Shown: positions 9,035 to 17,301 of the stretch, piece by piece
How positions within the stretch are numbered: the stretch's first letter is position 1
Layout of the letters: every line of letters starts with the position of its first letter
Source of the DNA: CALABS01 sp050260775
GTDB taxonomy: Bacteria > Pseudomonadota > Alphaproteobacteria > Rhodospirillales > Magnetospirillaceae
DNA: 64,000 nucleotides
NCBI GenBank assembly: GCA_050260775.1
Contig: JBLNCP010000039.1
Coordinates: 123,693-187,692 of the forward strand
Direction of reading: 5' to 3'
Position numbers and translations under genes: made by a program
The notes under the pieces: model-generated
Told to the model about the DNA's origin: nothing
What the model saw: the letters and a program-made list of their open reading frames with translations, nothing else
Database searches by the model: none

Positions 9035-9194
9035 CGGTGTTTCTCCCGAGCTGCGCTTCTCCGCCGAACTTGTCCCGGCAGTCCGGCGACTTGTAACCCT
9101 CTCCCGCTTGCGGCAGAGGGCAAATACCCTCACGCACCCGATCCCGGCCCGGCATGGTCCCCCGCCTGCGCGGGGGGGACGAACTCGATGGGGG

Positions 9195-9449
9195 TCAGTG
9201 CAGGCGGGTACGACGGAAGTCGCTGAGCGCCCGGCTCCACGCCTTGGCACAGGCAAGGTGGTGTTGGCGCGCGAACCGGCACTCGTCCCTCAGGATGGAT
9301 TCGACCTCATCGCGGCCCTGCTTGGTTTCGAGCGCCAGCTCGCCCCATTCGGCGGCGACGATCGGCGGGAGATGCTTGAAGCAGGCCACCGCGTCCAACT
9401 GATTTGGGGTCAGGCCGCTGAAGGCGATGCAATCGACCAGGGACAACAT
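9195..9449 (-). CDS. Small protein, paralogue of the one at 12143
   Basis: 84-residue cytoplasmic, mostly helical protein of no family known to me. A strong ribosome binding site (GGGAGGGAAG, 3 bases from ATG) supports it. It aligns with the 90-residue protein encoded at 12143-12415 along its whole length: ML(S/T)L.DC at the N-terminus, I.AAE.GE at residues 30-37, and AL..FRRT near the C-terminus, with one single-residue gap. The two bracket the universal stress protein and the kinase on the same strand, which suggests a shared stress or redox role; this is inference only. Four cysteines (7, 23, 57, 67) are present, of which only C7 is shared. Confidence 0.75.
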   Translation of the reverse strand: MLSLVDCIAFSGLTPNQLDAVACFKHLPPIVAAEWGELALETKQGRDEVESILRDECRFARQHHLACAKAWSRALSDFRRTRLH

Positions 9450-9544
9450 GGCTTCCCTCCCTCGTGGGTTGGGATGAACGAAATAGTACCATAAGTCCCA
9501 GGGTCATTCGAGCGGGCGTCCGGCGTATGGCGGGATGGCAAGGG

Positions 9545-9585
9545 AGAGCGTCATCCCGAGCGGAGCGAGGGACCTCGTCCGTCGC
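9545..9585. repeat. Dispersed repeat arm (GTCATCCCGA...GGGACCTCGT)
   Basis: The stretch GTCATCCCGAGCGGAGCGAG followed by GGACCTCGT resembles the reverse complement of 48249-48287 and one arm of the palindromes near 38180 and 39635. It is a degenerate copy of a short dispersed palindrome family common in alphaproteobacterial genomes and lies downstream of the universal stress protein gene. Confidence 0.5.
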
Positions 9586-9621
9586 CACCCGAGAAGGCGG
9601 CGGCGTGCCCATCTCGCGCGT

Positions 9622-10497
9622 CTAATGGCTCAGCAGGCAGCAGACATCGGCGTGGTGCAGCACGTGCCGGGTGACGCCGCCGAGGATCAGCTGGCGCAGC
9701 CGCGAGTGGGTGTAGGCGCCCATCACCAGCAGGTCGGCGCCCTGGCTGCGGCATTCGGCGAGCAGCACCTCACCGGTATGGGCGGCGGCCCCGGTCAGCA
9801 CGCGGCACTCGGCCTTGACGTCGTGCCACGCCAGATAGGCGGCCAGTTCGCCGGCCGGCACGTTGGCGGTGCGGTCGTCCTCGGCGATCGACAGGATCAC
9901 GACGCCGTGGCCGGCCTTCTGCAGGAACGGCATCGCCGCGGCGACGGCGCGGCCGGATTCGGCGCTGCCGTTCCAGGCGATGGCGACGCGCGTCCCCATG
10001 GTGGCGGGCAGCTCGGGCGGAGCCAGCAGCAGCGGCCGTCCGCTTTCCATGAGCGCCGCGTTGAGCGTCATCAGGGAGGGGACCTCGGCGCCATTCTCGG
10101 GACGGACCATGGCCACCAGATCGGACAGGCGCCCGCGCCAGGCGACCAGCTCCTCCTCGCGGCCGGTCACGTCGATCCACTCGGCGGAAAGCCCGGCGGC
10201 GGGCGGGGAGGCGACCAGCGGCACCCCGTGGCGGGCGCAGATTTCGTCGAAGGCGCGACGGGCGGCCGCCGCCCGTTCGGCCGCCTGCTTCTCGGCGGCC
10301 GACAGCATCTCCTCGACCATGGCGCCCGACATGCCTTCGCCCATCAGCGGGACGGCGGCGGTGGGGTCGGGACGCACGTGCAGGCCGATCACATGGCTGG
10401 AAAAATCGCTGGCCATTCGCAGGGCGGATTCGAGGGCCGGAACCGCCGAGGCGGCGTCGGACATCGGCACAAGGATGCTTTTGTAGCCGGTGAACAT
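9622..10497 (-). CDS. Universal stress protein, tandem UspA domains
   Basis: 291 residues with two UspA-like halves. The N-terminal half begins YKSILVPMSDAASAVPALE and is degenerate at its nucleotide loop. The C-terminal half has VAIAWNGSAESGRAV and the ATP-binding loop VMGAYTHSRLRQLILGGVT. USPs bind ATP and act in survival under stress or low oxygen. The start at 10497 is set by GGGAGG six bases upstream; in-frame ATGs at 10503 and 10530 are too close to, or upstream of, that site. It lies 107 bases after the kinase gene in a minus-strand cluster. Cys-Cys near the C-terminus (VCCLLSH) is unusual for the family. No FNR-type box was found upstream. Confidence 0.87.
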   Translation of the reverse strand: MFTGYKSILVPMSDAASAVPALESALRMASDFSSHVIGLHVRPDPTAAVPLMGEGMSGAMVEEMLSAAEKQAAERAAAARRAFDEICARHGVPLVASPPAAGLSAEWIDVTGREEELVAWRGRLSDLVAMVRPENGAEVPSLMTLNAALMESGRPLLLAPPELPATMGTRVAIAWNGSAESGRAVAAAMPFLQKAGHGVVILSIAEDDRTANVPAGELAAYLAWHDVKAECRVLTGAAAHTGEVLLAECRSQGADLLVMGAYTHSRLRQLILGGVTRHVLHHADVCCLLSH

Positions 10498-10604
10498 GGC
10501 CATCCTCCCTCTTGGAACCCCAGGGTCCAATTATGCACCGGGACGCGACGGTTGTTAACCGCTTCCGGTCGGCTACCCCCTTCACACCGCCCCGGGATTG
10601 GGGA

Positions 10605-12095
10605 TCAAACCCCGAGGACGGCGCGGCCGGTGGCCAGCGTCGCATCCTTCGGCTGGCCGCTATCGATGCGCCGCCAGGCCAGCGGGCCGATGTCGTAGGT
10701 GAGCTGGCGTTCGAACACCTCGACGGTGGCGTCCGAGGCGTTGCGCCGGCGCTTGGCGATGCGCTCGCGCACCACCTCCGGCGGGGCATCGAGCCACAGG
10801 CCGTCGAAGCGCACGCCCGCCGCCCGGGCCACCGCCTCGATGGCGGCCCGCTGCTCGGGCTTGGCGAACACGGCGTCGGCCACCACCGAGTGGCCGGCCG
10901 CCAGCATGCGCGCCGAGGTCTCGTAAAGCGCGCGGTAGGTGCAGTCGGTGACGTCGTCGGTGTAGCCCTCGGGCCCCAGCTTCTCGTGCAACGGCCGCCC
11001 CATGAGCTGCTTGCGCAGGGCGTCGGTGCGGATGACCGCGGCGCCGGGGACGGCGAGGAAGGGGGCGAGATCGCGGCCCATGCGCGACTTGCCGCTGCCC
11101 GACAGGCCGCCGACCGCCACCAGGCGCGGCACCGGCGGCGCCAGGTAGGCCAGGGCGGCGTCAAGATAGCGGCGCGCGCCGTCGCGGTCGCCCATGGTCG
11201 CCGAGACATGCGCCCGCACCCCGGCGCGCAGCGACAGGAACAGCGGCAGGCCCGCCGCCCCCTCGTAATCGCCGGTGAGGTCGAGATAGTGGTTCAGCAC
11301 CAGGCTGGCGGCCGCGCGGTCGCCGCGGCAATCGAGATCCATCAGCAGGAAGGCGAGGTCGTAGAAGACGTCGATGCAGGCGATGTCCTGGCTGAACTCG
11401 ATGGCGTCGAACAGGGTCGGACGCCCCTCGAACATGCAGATGTTGCCGAGGTGGAGATCGCCGTGGCACTGGCGCACCAGCCCACGCTCACGCCGGGATT
11501 CGAGCATGGCCGCGAGCTTCAGCAGCCAGCCGCCCGAATGCGCAGCCAACCGCTCCGCCTCCTCGGCAGTGAAGGTGCCCGGCACCGCCGGAAGCATGGA
11601 TTCGCGATTGGTGTCGATGGTCCAGCGCAGCCCCTTGACGCCACCGCGGTTGCGGCGCACCGGCGCGACGGCATGGAAACGGACCACCGCCTCGGTCAAC
11701 TCCTCGAGCAGTGTCCGGTCGAGCTTGCCGGCGGCGGCCAGGGTGCTGAACAGTCCGGCGGCATCGAACCGGCGCATGCGCACCACCCAGTCGACCGGGG
11801 CCCCGGCCCCGTCGAGGGCCAGCCGGCCGTCGGCCTCGCGGGTGATGGCGGAAACGCCCTGGTAGAGGGCGGGGGCCGCCCGCAGATTGACGGAAACCTC
11901 GGCCTCGCAGGCCTGGCGCCGCGCCTCGACGGTGGAGAAGTCAAGGAAGGGCAGACGCACCGCCTTCTTGAGCTTGAGCACCCGCTCCTTCCCCAGGAAG
12001 ACCGCCGAGATGTGGGTGTCGACGCGCTCGGGCACCGCCCCACCCCAGAGGGCGGGATTGCCGAGCAACGCCAGCACGTCATCTTGTTCGGTCAT
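10605..12095 (-). CDS. Aminoglycoside phosphotransferase-like / P-loop kinase fusion
   Basis: 496 residues with two kinase-like modules. Residues about 25-320 are a phosphotransferase (APH/choline-kinase) fold with the catalytic loop HGDLHLGN at 211-218 and the metal-binding segment LFDAIEFSQDIACIDVFYDLA. Residues 325-496 are a P-loop domain with Walker A GGLSGSGKS at 329-337, of the gluconate-kinase-like AAA_33 type. Such fusions are widespread in proteobacteria, usually beside universal stress genes; the substrate is unknown. GGGGAGAA upstream of ATG 12095 sets the start. It follows the small protein at 12143 by 47 bases and precedes the universal stress protein. Resistance to aminoglycosides is not implied. 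Confidence 0.85.
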   Translation of the reverse strand: MTEQDDVLALLGNPALWGGAVPERVDTHISAVFLGKERVLKLKKAVRLPFLDFSTVEARRQACEAEVSVNLRAAPALYQGVSAITREADGRLALDGAGAPVDWVVRMRRFDAAGLFSTLAAAGKLDRTLLEELTEAVVRFHAVAPVRRNRGGVKGLRWTIDTNRESMLPAVPGTFTAEEAERLAAHSGGWLLKLAAMLESRRERGLVRQCHGDLHLGNICMFEGRPTLFDAIEFSQDIACIDVFYDLAFLLMDLDCRGDRAAASLVLNHYLDLTGDYEGAAGLPLFLSLRAGVRAHVSATMGDRDGARRYLDAALAYLAPPVPRLVAVGGLSGSGKSRMGRDLAPFLAVPGAAVIRTDALRKQLMGRPLHEKLGPEGYTDDVTDCTYRALYETSARMLAAGHSVVADAVFAKPEQRAAIEAVARAAGVRFDGLWLDAPPEVVRERIAKRRRNASDATVEVFERQLTYDIGPLAWRRIDSGQPKDATLATGRAVLGV

Positions 12096-12142
12096 AGGCG
12101 GTTCTCCCCGAAGGTCATAAGGGGAGGTTACCGCGAAACTTT

Positions 12143-12415
12143 TCAGCTCACCACAGCCGTGCCCGGATGGGTGCGCCGGAATTGGGTGAGCGCGTCCTCG
12201 TAGCGCTCGAGGCGGCCGCGATCGCCGCGCCGCATGGCGTCGGCAACGCCGTCGAGGATGAAGCGGTGGATGAGGGCCTGCCCGCTGGCCGTCCGGCACA
12301 GGCATTCCCCCAGTTCGGCCGCCAGGATGCTGTGCATTCCCTCGTGTTCGGCGATGGCTTCGACGACCTCGGGGGCGAGGTCGCACATGTCCAGGCAGTC
12401 GCGCAGGGTCAGCAT
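12143..12415 (-). CDS. Small protein, paralogue of the one at 9195
   Basis: 90-residue soluble, helical protein. ATG 12415 has a textbook ribosome binding site (GGGAGGAAAC); an in-frame ATG at 12478 would add an unconserved leader. The sequence MLTLRDCLDMCDLAPEVVEA and the I.AAE.GE and AL.QFRRT segments match the 84-residue protein at 9195, so the two arose by duplication. As the first gene of the minus-strand cluster (this gene, kinase, universal stress protein, paralogue), it may be co-expressed with them. Function is unknown. Confidence 0.78.
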   Translation of the reverse strand: MLTLRDCLDMCDLAPEVVEAIAEHEGMHSILAAELGECLCRTASGQALIHRFILDGVADAMRRGDRGRLERYEDALTQFRRTHPGTAVVS

Positions 12416-12595
12416 ATGTTTCCTCCCGTCGCCCCCGTCGTGCCACGCAGAGGGGCGTGACACGCGGGGGCTTGTCATAAGTCTGTCAGGGTGGGGTTGC
12501 CGCCGGATCGATCAAGGCCATGGTTAGGCTGCCTCTTCCGGACTACCCCTAATCGGCTTTGCCTCCTCTCCCGGTCGGGGGATACAAGGCAGCGC

Positions 12596-13513
12596 ATGAA
12601 ATTGCGCCTGCTGCACCTCGACGGATCGCTGACCGCCCAGCCGACCCTGTCCTCGCTCGCCGAAGCGGGGCTGGCGCAGGTGGTCAACCTCAAACCGGAC
12701 GGCCAGCGGCTGCGCCTGTGGGCCCGCCGCGCCGACATGATCGGCCTGGCCCGCCGCCTCACCGAGGAAGGGCCGCCCCCCGGCAAGGGCCCCGAGGTGA
12801 CCTTCATCGGCTCGGGCGATTACCACCACCTGACGGCGCCGCTGGTGGCCCGAACCCCCGGCCCGCTGTCGGTGGTGCATTTCGACAATCACCCCGACTG
12901 GGGGACTTGGCCGCCCGCCTATCACTGCGGCTCTTGGGTCAACCGCGTCCTCGACATGCCGCACGTGGCCAAGGTGGTGACCATCGGCCCCTGCGCCGAC
13001 GCCACCACCTGGCCGCAGTTCAAGGGCGCCAACCTGGGCGCGCTGTCCTCGGACCGCTTCGAGCTGCATCCGTGGCGGCTGGCGCCGTCCAAGGTGCTGG
13101 GCCGCGTCCATGGCGGCCCCCATCGCCGCGAGGGGCGCACCATCCGCTGGAACAACCTGGCCGGGCGGGACTGGTCGGGCTTCGTCGACGATCTGGCCCG
13201 CCGCCTGCCCACCGAGGCGGTGTACGTCAGCATCGACAAGGACGTCCTCCATCCCGACGAGGCGGTAACCAACTGGAATCAGGGCGAAATGCGGGTCGCC
13301 CACATCGTCGAGGCGATCCGCGCCCTGGCGGCGCGCCGGCGCCTCGTCGGGCTGGACGTGTGCGGCGAATACGCCCCGCCGCGCTTCGATTCCCTGCCGA
13401 AGCGCCTGCTGGCCCGCTTCGACCAGCCAAGGCCGCCGGTCAGCCCCGATCTGACCGTAAACGACCTCGCCAACCGCCGTCTGCTGGAGGCGATCACCGA
13501 AGTGGCGGCCTAA
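12596..13513 (+). CDS. Arginase/agmatinase-family protein
   Basis: 305 residues of the ureohydrolase fold, which uses a binuclear Mn2+ centre to hydrolyse guanidino compounds. Metal-ligand motifs: GSGDYHHL around residues 72-79, HFDNHPDW at 96-102 (D97, H99, D101) and VSIDKDVLHPD at 211-221 (D214, D216). The second motif reads DNHPD where arginases and agmatinases have DAHxD, and the usual His-rich N-terminal loop is altered, so it is a divergent member and the substrate should not be assumed. AAGG 6 bases before ATG 12596 fits. It is a single gene, 78 bases ahead of xseB. Confidence 0.78.
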   Translation: MKLRLLHLDGSLTAQPTLSSLAEAGLAQVVNLKPDGQRLRLWARRADMIGLARRLTEEGPPPGKGPEVTFIGSGDYHHLTAPLVARTPGPLSVVHFDNHPDWGTWPPAYHCGSWVNRVLDMPHVAKVVTIGPCADATTWPQFKGANLGALSSDRFELHPWRLAPSKVLGRVHGGPHRREGRTIRWNNLAGRDWSGFVDDLARRLPTEAVYVSIDKDVLHPDEAVTNWNQGEMRVAHIVEAIRALAARRRLVGLDVCGEYAPPRFDSLPKRLLARFDQPRPPVSPDLTVNDLANRRLLEAITEVAA

Positions 13514-13527
13514 GCCGGCCGCCGCCC

Positions 13528-13556
13528 TTGCTTTCCCGGTTTCCGATTCGTAAACT
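13528..13556 (+). promoter_or_regulatory. Predicted sigma-70-type promoter of xseB-ispA-dxs
   Basis: TTGCTT at 13528-13533, a 17-base spacer and TAAACT at 13551-13556 lie in the only gap before the three-gene run. The transcript would start near 13563, leaving a leader of about 29 bases before the xseB ATG. Confidence 0.45.
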
Positions 13557-13591
13557 TCCGCCCTTCTTTCTGAAACCGGAATCCCTCCCCC

Positions 13592-13837
13592 ATGGCTGAC
13601 CTGCCGCCCGACATCGCCGCGATGAGCTTCGAGGAGGCCCTGGCCGAGCTGGACAAGATCGTCCGCCAGCTCGAGACCGGCGCCACCCGCCTCGACGACG
13701 CCATCAACGCCTACGAGCGCGGCGCGCTGCTCAAGCGTCACTGCGAAGGCAAGCTCAAGGAGGCGCAGGCCAAGGTGGACCGCATCGTGCTGGGCCCCGA
13801 TGGCGCGGTTTCGGTCGAGCCCGCGAACATCGAATAA
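13592..13837 (+). CDS. xseB: Exodeoxyribonuclease VII small subunit
   Basis: 81 residues with the full family pattern: MSFEEALAELDKIVRQLETG, then a helix ending YERGALLKRHCEGKLKEAQAKVDRI. It is the regulatory small subunit that coats the XseA catalytic subunit of the single-strand-specific exonuclease VII. The xseB-ispA-dxs order is conserved in many proteobacteria. The start is the ATG 4 residues before the conserved helix region. Confidence 0.93.
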   Translation: MADLPPDIAAMSFEEALAELDKIVRQLETGATRLDDAINAYERGALLKRHCEGKLKEAQAKVDRIVLGPDGAVSVEPANIE

Positions 13838-13849
13838 GGTCCGCACACC

Positions 13850-14755
13850 GTGACCACTGCGCATCCCCCGGCGCGTCTGGCCGACGCGCTGGCCCGCACG
13901 GGAGAGGCCGTCAACAGCGAGCTCGACCGCCTGCTTGGCTTGGGCGACGGCCCCGAGGCGCGCCTGCACGAGGCCATGCGCTACGCCAGCCTCGACGGCG
14001 GCAAGCGGCTGCGGCCGTTGCTTGTGATGGAGTCGGCGCGCCTGTTCAACGTTGCGGAGACGGCGGCGCTCCGGGTCGGCTGCGCCGTCGAGATGGTGCA
14101 TTGCTATTCGCTGGTCCATGACGATCTGCCCTGCATGGACGATGACGATCTGCGCCGCGGCCGCCCCACCTGCCACCGGCATTTCGACGAGGCGACGGCG
14201 CTGCTGGCCGGCGACGCGCTCCTCACCCGCGCCTTCGAGGTGCTTGCGGCCGAGGCCACCCATGCCGATCCGGCGGTGCGCTGCGAGCTGGTGTGGATGC
14301 TGGCCCATGCCGCCGGCGGCCAGGGCATGGTCGGCGGCCAGATGGTGGACCTGCTGGCGGCCGAGCTCGACATGGACGTCACCGCCATCACCCGCCTGCA
14401 GCAGATGAAGACCGGCCGCCTGATCTCGTTCTCCTGCGAAGCCGGCGCCGTCCTCGGCAAGGCGCACCCCAACCTGCGCCAGGCCCTCAAGGCCTATGCC
14501 CACGACCTCGGGCTGGCATTCCAGATCGCCGACGACCTGCTGGACGTCGAGGGCGATGCCGCCGAAGTGGGCAAGGCGGTCGGCAAGGACGGCGAGAAGG
14601 GCAAGGCGACCTTCGTCTCGTTGCTGGGAATCGAGCGGGCCCGCGCCCAGGCCGACATGCTGGCCGACCAGGCCTGCCGCCATCTGGATGTTTTCGGCGA
14701 CAAGGCCGATGTATTGCGCGAGACCGCCCGCTTCGTGGTCGAGCGGCGGAAGTGA
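13850..14755 (+). CDS. ispA: Polyprenyl (farnesyl) diphosphate synthase
   Basis: 301 residues of the trans-isoprenyl diphosphate synthase family, which condenses IPP with DMAPP/GPP to make farnesyl diphosphate for quinones, hopanoids and undecaprenol. The first Asp-rich motif DDLPCMDDDDLRRGRPTCH starts at residue 91, and the second (QIADDLLDVEGD) lies near 222-233. The two extra residues between the Asp pairs are typical of bacterial FPP synthases. It starts with GTG at 13850, 12 bases after xseB, with AAGG about 10 bases upstream. Downstream dxs begins 4 bases after the stop. Confidence 0.9.
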   Translation: MTTAHPPARLADALARTGEAVNSELDRLLGLGDGPEARLHEAMRYASLDGGKRLRPLLVMESARLFNVAETAALRVGCAVEMVHCYSLVHDDLPCMDDDDLRRGRPTCHRHFDEATALLAGDALLTRAFEVLAAEATHADPAVRCELVWMLAHAAGGQGMVGGQMVDLLAAELDMDVTAITRLQQMKTGRLISFSCEAGAVLGKAHPNLRQALKAYAHDLGLAFQIADDLLDVEGDAAEVGKAVGKDGEKGKATFVSLLGIERARAQADMLADQACRHLDVFGDKADVLRETARFVVERRK

Positions 14756-14759
14756 GGCC

Positions 14760-16670
14760 ATGACAAGCATTCCCGTAAAGCCCAAGACCCGCCTGCTGGA
14801 TCGCATCCGCGAGCCCGCCGATTTCCGCGACTTCTCGACCGACGAGCTGCGCCAGCTCGCCGACGAGGTTCGCCAGGAGATGATCGAGGCGGTGTCCATC
14901 ACCGGCGGCCATCTCGGCGCCGGCCTCGGCGTGGTCGAGCTGACCGTGGCGCTGCACCACGTGTTCGACACCCCGGCCGACCGCCTGATCTGGGACGTCG
15001 GCCACCAGTGCTATCCCCACAAGATCCTCACCGGGCGCCAGGACCGCATCCGCACCCTGCGCCAGGGCGGCGGCCTGTCGGGGTTCACCAAGCGCTCGGA
15101 AAGCGAGTACGACCCGTTCGGCGCCGGCCATTCCTCGACGTCGATCTCGGCAGCGCTGGGAATGGCGGTGGCGCGTGACCTCGACGACGGCGCCAACAAC
15201 GTCATCGCGGTGATCGGCGACGGCGCCATGAGCGCCGGCATGGCCTATGAGGCCATGAACAACGCCGGCTCCATGAACTCGCGGCTGGTGGTCATCCTCA
15301 ACGACAACGACATGTCGATCGCGCGCCCGGTGGGCGCCATGAGCGCCTACCTGTCGCGCCTGCTGTCGTCGCGGCCCTACATGTCGCTGCGCCACTTCGC
15401 CAAGGACCTGGCGGCGATCCTGCCGCCGCCGCTGGAGCGCGCCGCCAAGCGCGCCGAGGAATACGCCCGCGGCTTCGTCTCGGGCGGCGGCACGCTGTTC
15501 GAGGAGATGGGCTTCTATTACGTCGGCCCCATCGACGGCCACAACCTCGAGCACCTGCTGCCGGTGCTGAAGAACGTCCGCGACGCCTCCGACAGCCGGC
15601 CGGTCCTCATCCACGTGGTGACCAAGAAGGGCCGCGGCTATCCGCCGGCCGAGGCCGCCGCCGACAAGTACCACGGGGTCGGCAAGTTCGACGTGGTGAC
15701 CGGCGCCCTGGCCAAACCCAAGGCCAACGCCCCCAGCTACACCTCGGTGTTCGCCCGCGCGCTGGTGGCCGAGGCCCGCCACGACGACCGCATCGTCGCC
15801 ATCACCGCCGCCATGCCGGCCGGCACCGGCCTCGACAAGTTCGGCGAGCTGTTTCCCACCCGCTGCTTCGACGTCGGCATCGCCGAGCAGCACGCGGTGA
15901 CCTTCGCGGCCGGCATGGCCTGCGAAGGGTTCAAGCCGTTCTGCGCCCTTTATTCCACCTTCCTCCAGCGCGGCTACGACCAGGTGGTGCACGACGTGGT
16001 GCTGCAGAAGCTCCCCGTCCGCTTCGCCATCGACCGCGCCGGCCTGGTGGGCGCCGACGGCGCCACCCATGCCGGCTCGTTCGATCTCGCCTTCCTCGGC
16101 TGCCTGCCCGACCTCGTGATCATGTCGCCGGCCGACGAGGCGGAGCTGATGCATGCGGTCGCCACCGCCGCCGCCCTCGACGACCGCCCCTCGGCTTTCC
16201 GCTACCCGCGCGGCGAGGGCGTCGGACTGGACCTGCCCGAGCGCGGCGAGGTGCTGCCGCTCGGCAAGGGCCGCATCGTGCGCGAAGGCACCCGCGCCGC
16301 CATCCTGTCGCTGGGAACCCGGCTGGCGGAGGCGCTCAAGGCCGCCGACGAACTGGAGGCCCAGGGCGTGTCCACCACGGTGGCCGACGCCCGCTTCATG
16401 AAGCCGCTGGACGAGGAGATGATCCTGCGGCTGGCGCGCGAGCACGAAATCCTGGTCACCGTCGAGGAGGGCTCGGTCGGCGGCTTCGGCAGCCACGTGC
16501 TGCACCTGCTCGCCCATGCGGGTGTCCTCGACCGCGGGCTCAAGGTGCGGCCGATGGCCCTGCCCGACCGTTTCATCGAGCACGATTCGCCCAAGGCGCA
16601 GTATGACGAAGCGGGGCTTAACGCCGCCCAGATCAGTGCGACCGTCCTAGGCGCTCTCGCTGGACATTAG
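14760..16670 (+). CDS. dxs: 1-deoxy-D-xylulose-5-phosphate synthase
   Basis: 636 residues, normal length for DXS, the thiamine-diphosphate enzyme that condenses pyruvate with glyceraldehyde 3-phosphate as the first step of the MEP isoprenoid pathway. Seen: ITGGHLGAGLG (H51), WDVGHQCYPHKILTGR (H82), thiamine-binding GDGAMSAGMAYEAMNN at 153-168, and the transketolase-like second half with DVGIAEQHAVTFAAG. GAGG lies just before ATG 14760, 4 bases after ispA, so expression is coupled with ispA. No hairpin terminator is evident after the stop; the next 190 bases are AT-rich. Confidence 0.95.
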   Translation: MTSIPVKPKTRLLDRIREPADFRDFSTDELRQLADEVRQEMIEAVSITGGHLGAGLGVVELTVALHHVFDTPADRLIWDVGHQCYPHKILTGRQDRIRTLRQGGGLSGFTKRSESEYDPFGAGHSSTSISAALGMAVARDLDDGANNVIAVIGDGAMSAGMAYEAMNNAGSMNSRLVVILNDNDMSIARPVGAMSAYLSRLLSSRPYMSLRHFAKDLAAILPPPLERAAKRAEEYARGFVSGGGTLFEEMGFYYVGPIDGHNLEHLLPVLKNVRDASDSRPVLIHVVTKKGRGYPPAEAAADKYHGVGKFDVVTGALAKPKANAPSYTSVFARALVAEARHDDRIVAITAAMPAGTGLDKFGELFPTRCFDVGIAEQHAVTFAAGMACEGFKPFCALYSTFLQRGYDQVVHDVVLQKLPVRFAIDRAGLVGADGATHAGSFDLAFLGCLPDLVIMSPADEAELMHAVATAAALDDRPSAFRYPRGEGVGLDLPERGEVLPLGKGRIVREGTRAAILSLGTRLAEALKAADELEAQGVSTTVADARFMKPLDEEMILRLAREHEILVTVEEGSVGGFGSHVLHLLAHAGVLDRGLKVRPMALPDRFIEHDSPKAQYDEAGLNAAQISATVLGALAGH

Positions 16671-16796
16671 AATAAAATAATAGCCAAATATATGGAGCCT
16701 CGGCGACATCTAGCCGCCCGCCCAATTAAACTACAGCGCATCAGGCGTAGGCCGCTGACCCAAAGATCTCACCCGGCTTACTCCGGTGTGGAAATA

Positions 16797-16824
16797 TTGA
16801 AATATCGAAATTCAGTGGTATAGT
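16797..16824 (+). promoter_or_regulatory. Predicted promoter/operator of the ArsR repressor
   Basis: TTGAAA (16797-16802), 16 bases, TATAGT (16819-16824). The region 16791-16829 is strikingly AT-rich for this genome and holds repeated GAAAT units at 16791, 16799 and 16807 (GAAATATTGAAATATCGAAA) overlapping the -35. That is where a BigR/SqrR-type repressor would bind for autoregulation; the operator assignment is inference. Confidence 0.5.
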
Positions 16825-16860
16825 ATATTCCGGTGAACTGCACCGGGAGAGGTTGCTGGT

Positions 16861-17196
16861 ATGGTCGATAAGGTCGAATTGGAGAAGCTGCAGGAAAGCG
16901 CCCGCCGCGCGAGCACCCTGCTCAAGGCCATGAGCAATGAGCATCGGCTCATGATCCTGTGCCAGCTGCTGCCCGGCGAGAAGTCGGTGGGCGAGCTCGA
17001 GCGCCTGATCGGCCTGTCGCAATCGGCGCTGTCGCAGCATCTGGCCCGCCTGCGCCGGGACAACCTGGTGCAGACCCGCCGCCAGGCCCAGACCATCTAT
17101 TATTCGCTGGCCGGGCACGAGGCGAGTGCGGTGATCAACACGCTGTACGGCCTCTACTGCGCCATCCCCGAAGGGTCGGTCTGCGCCGCCGAATAA
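16861..17196 (+). CDS. ArsR-family repressor, BigR/SqrR-like
   Basis: 111-residue winged-helix repressor: LLKAMSNEHRLMILC, then recognition helix SQSALSQHLARLRRDNLV and wing RRQAQTIYYSL. It lacks the metal-binding ELCVCDL motif of arsenic/zinc sensors. Instead it keeps two Cys, C34 in MILC and C100 in LYC, at the positions where BigR and SqrR form a disulfide or polysulfide bridge in response to sulfide. C108 is extra. GGGAGAGG lies 8 bases before ATG. No sulfide:quinone reductase or persulfide dioxygenase gene is adjacent, so the regulon beyond itself is unknown; a rhodanese lies 5.5 kb away. Confidence 0.82.
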   Translation: MVDKVELEKLQESARRASTLLKAMSNEHRLMILCQLLPGEKSVGELERLIGLSQSALSQHLARLRRDNLVQTRRQAQTIYYSLAGHEASAVINTLYGLYCAIPEGSVCAAE

Positions 17197-17301
17197 TCCT
17201 GGTGCGGCCCGGGCCGCGCGCCGCCCGCGCGTGGCCCGTCGGCCTAAACTCCACGGCCTGCTTGTAGTATGCTGGCACCTTGTGCCGCGCGCCCCGGTTC
17301 C

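Noticed and set aside
10598..10618. A possible FNR box (TTGATCCCCAATC) upstream of the universal stress protein gene
   Set aside because: The second half does not match ATCAA, so only one half-site is present, as expected by chance.
10605..12095. Reading the APH domain as an antibiotic-resistance gene
   Set aside because: The APH fold is shared by many metabolic kinases, and fusion to a P-loop kinase beside a stress gene does not fit a resistance determinant.
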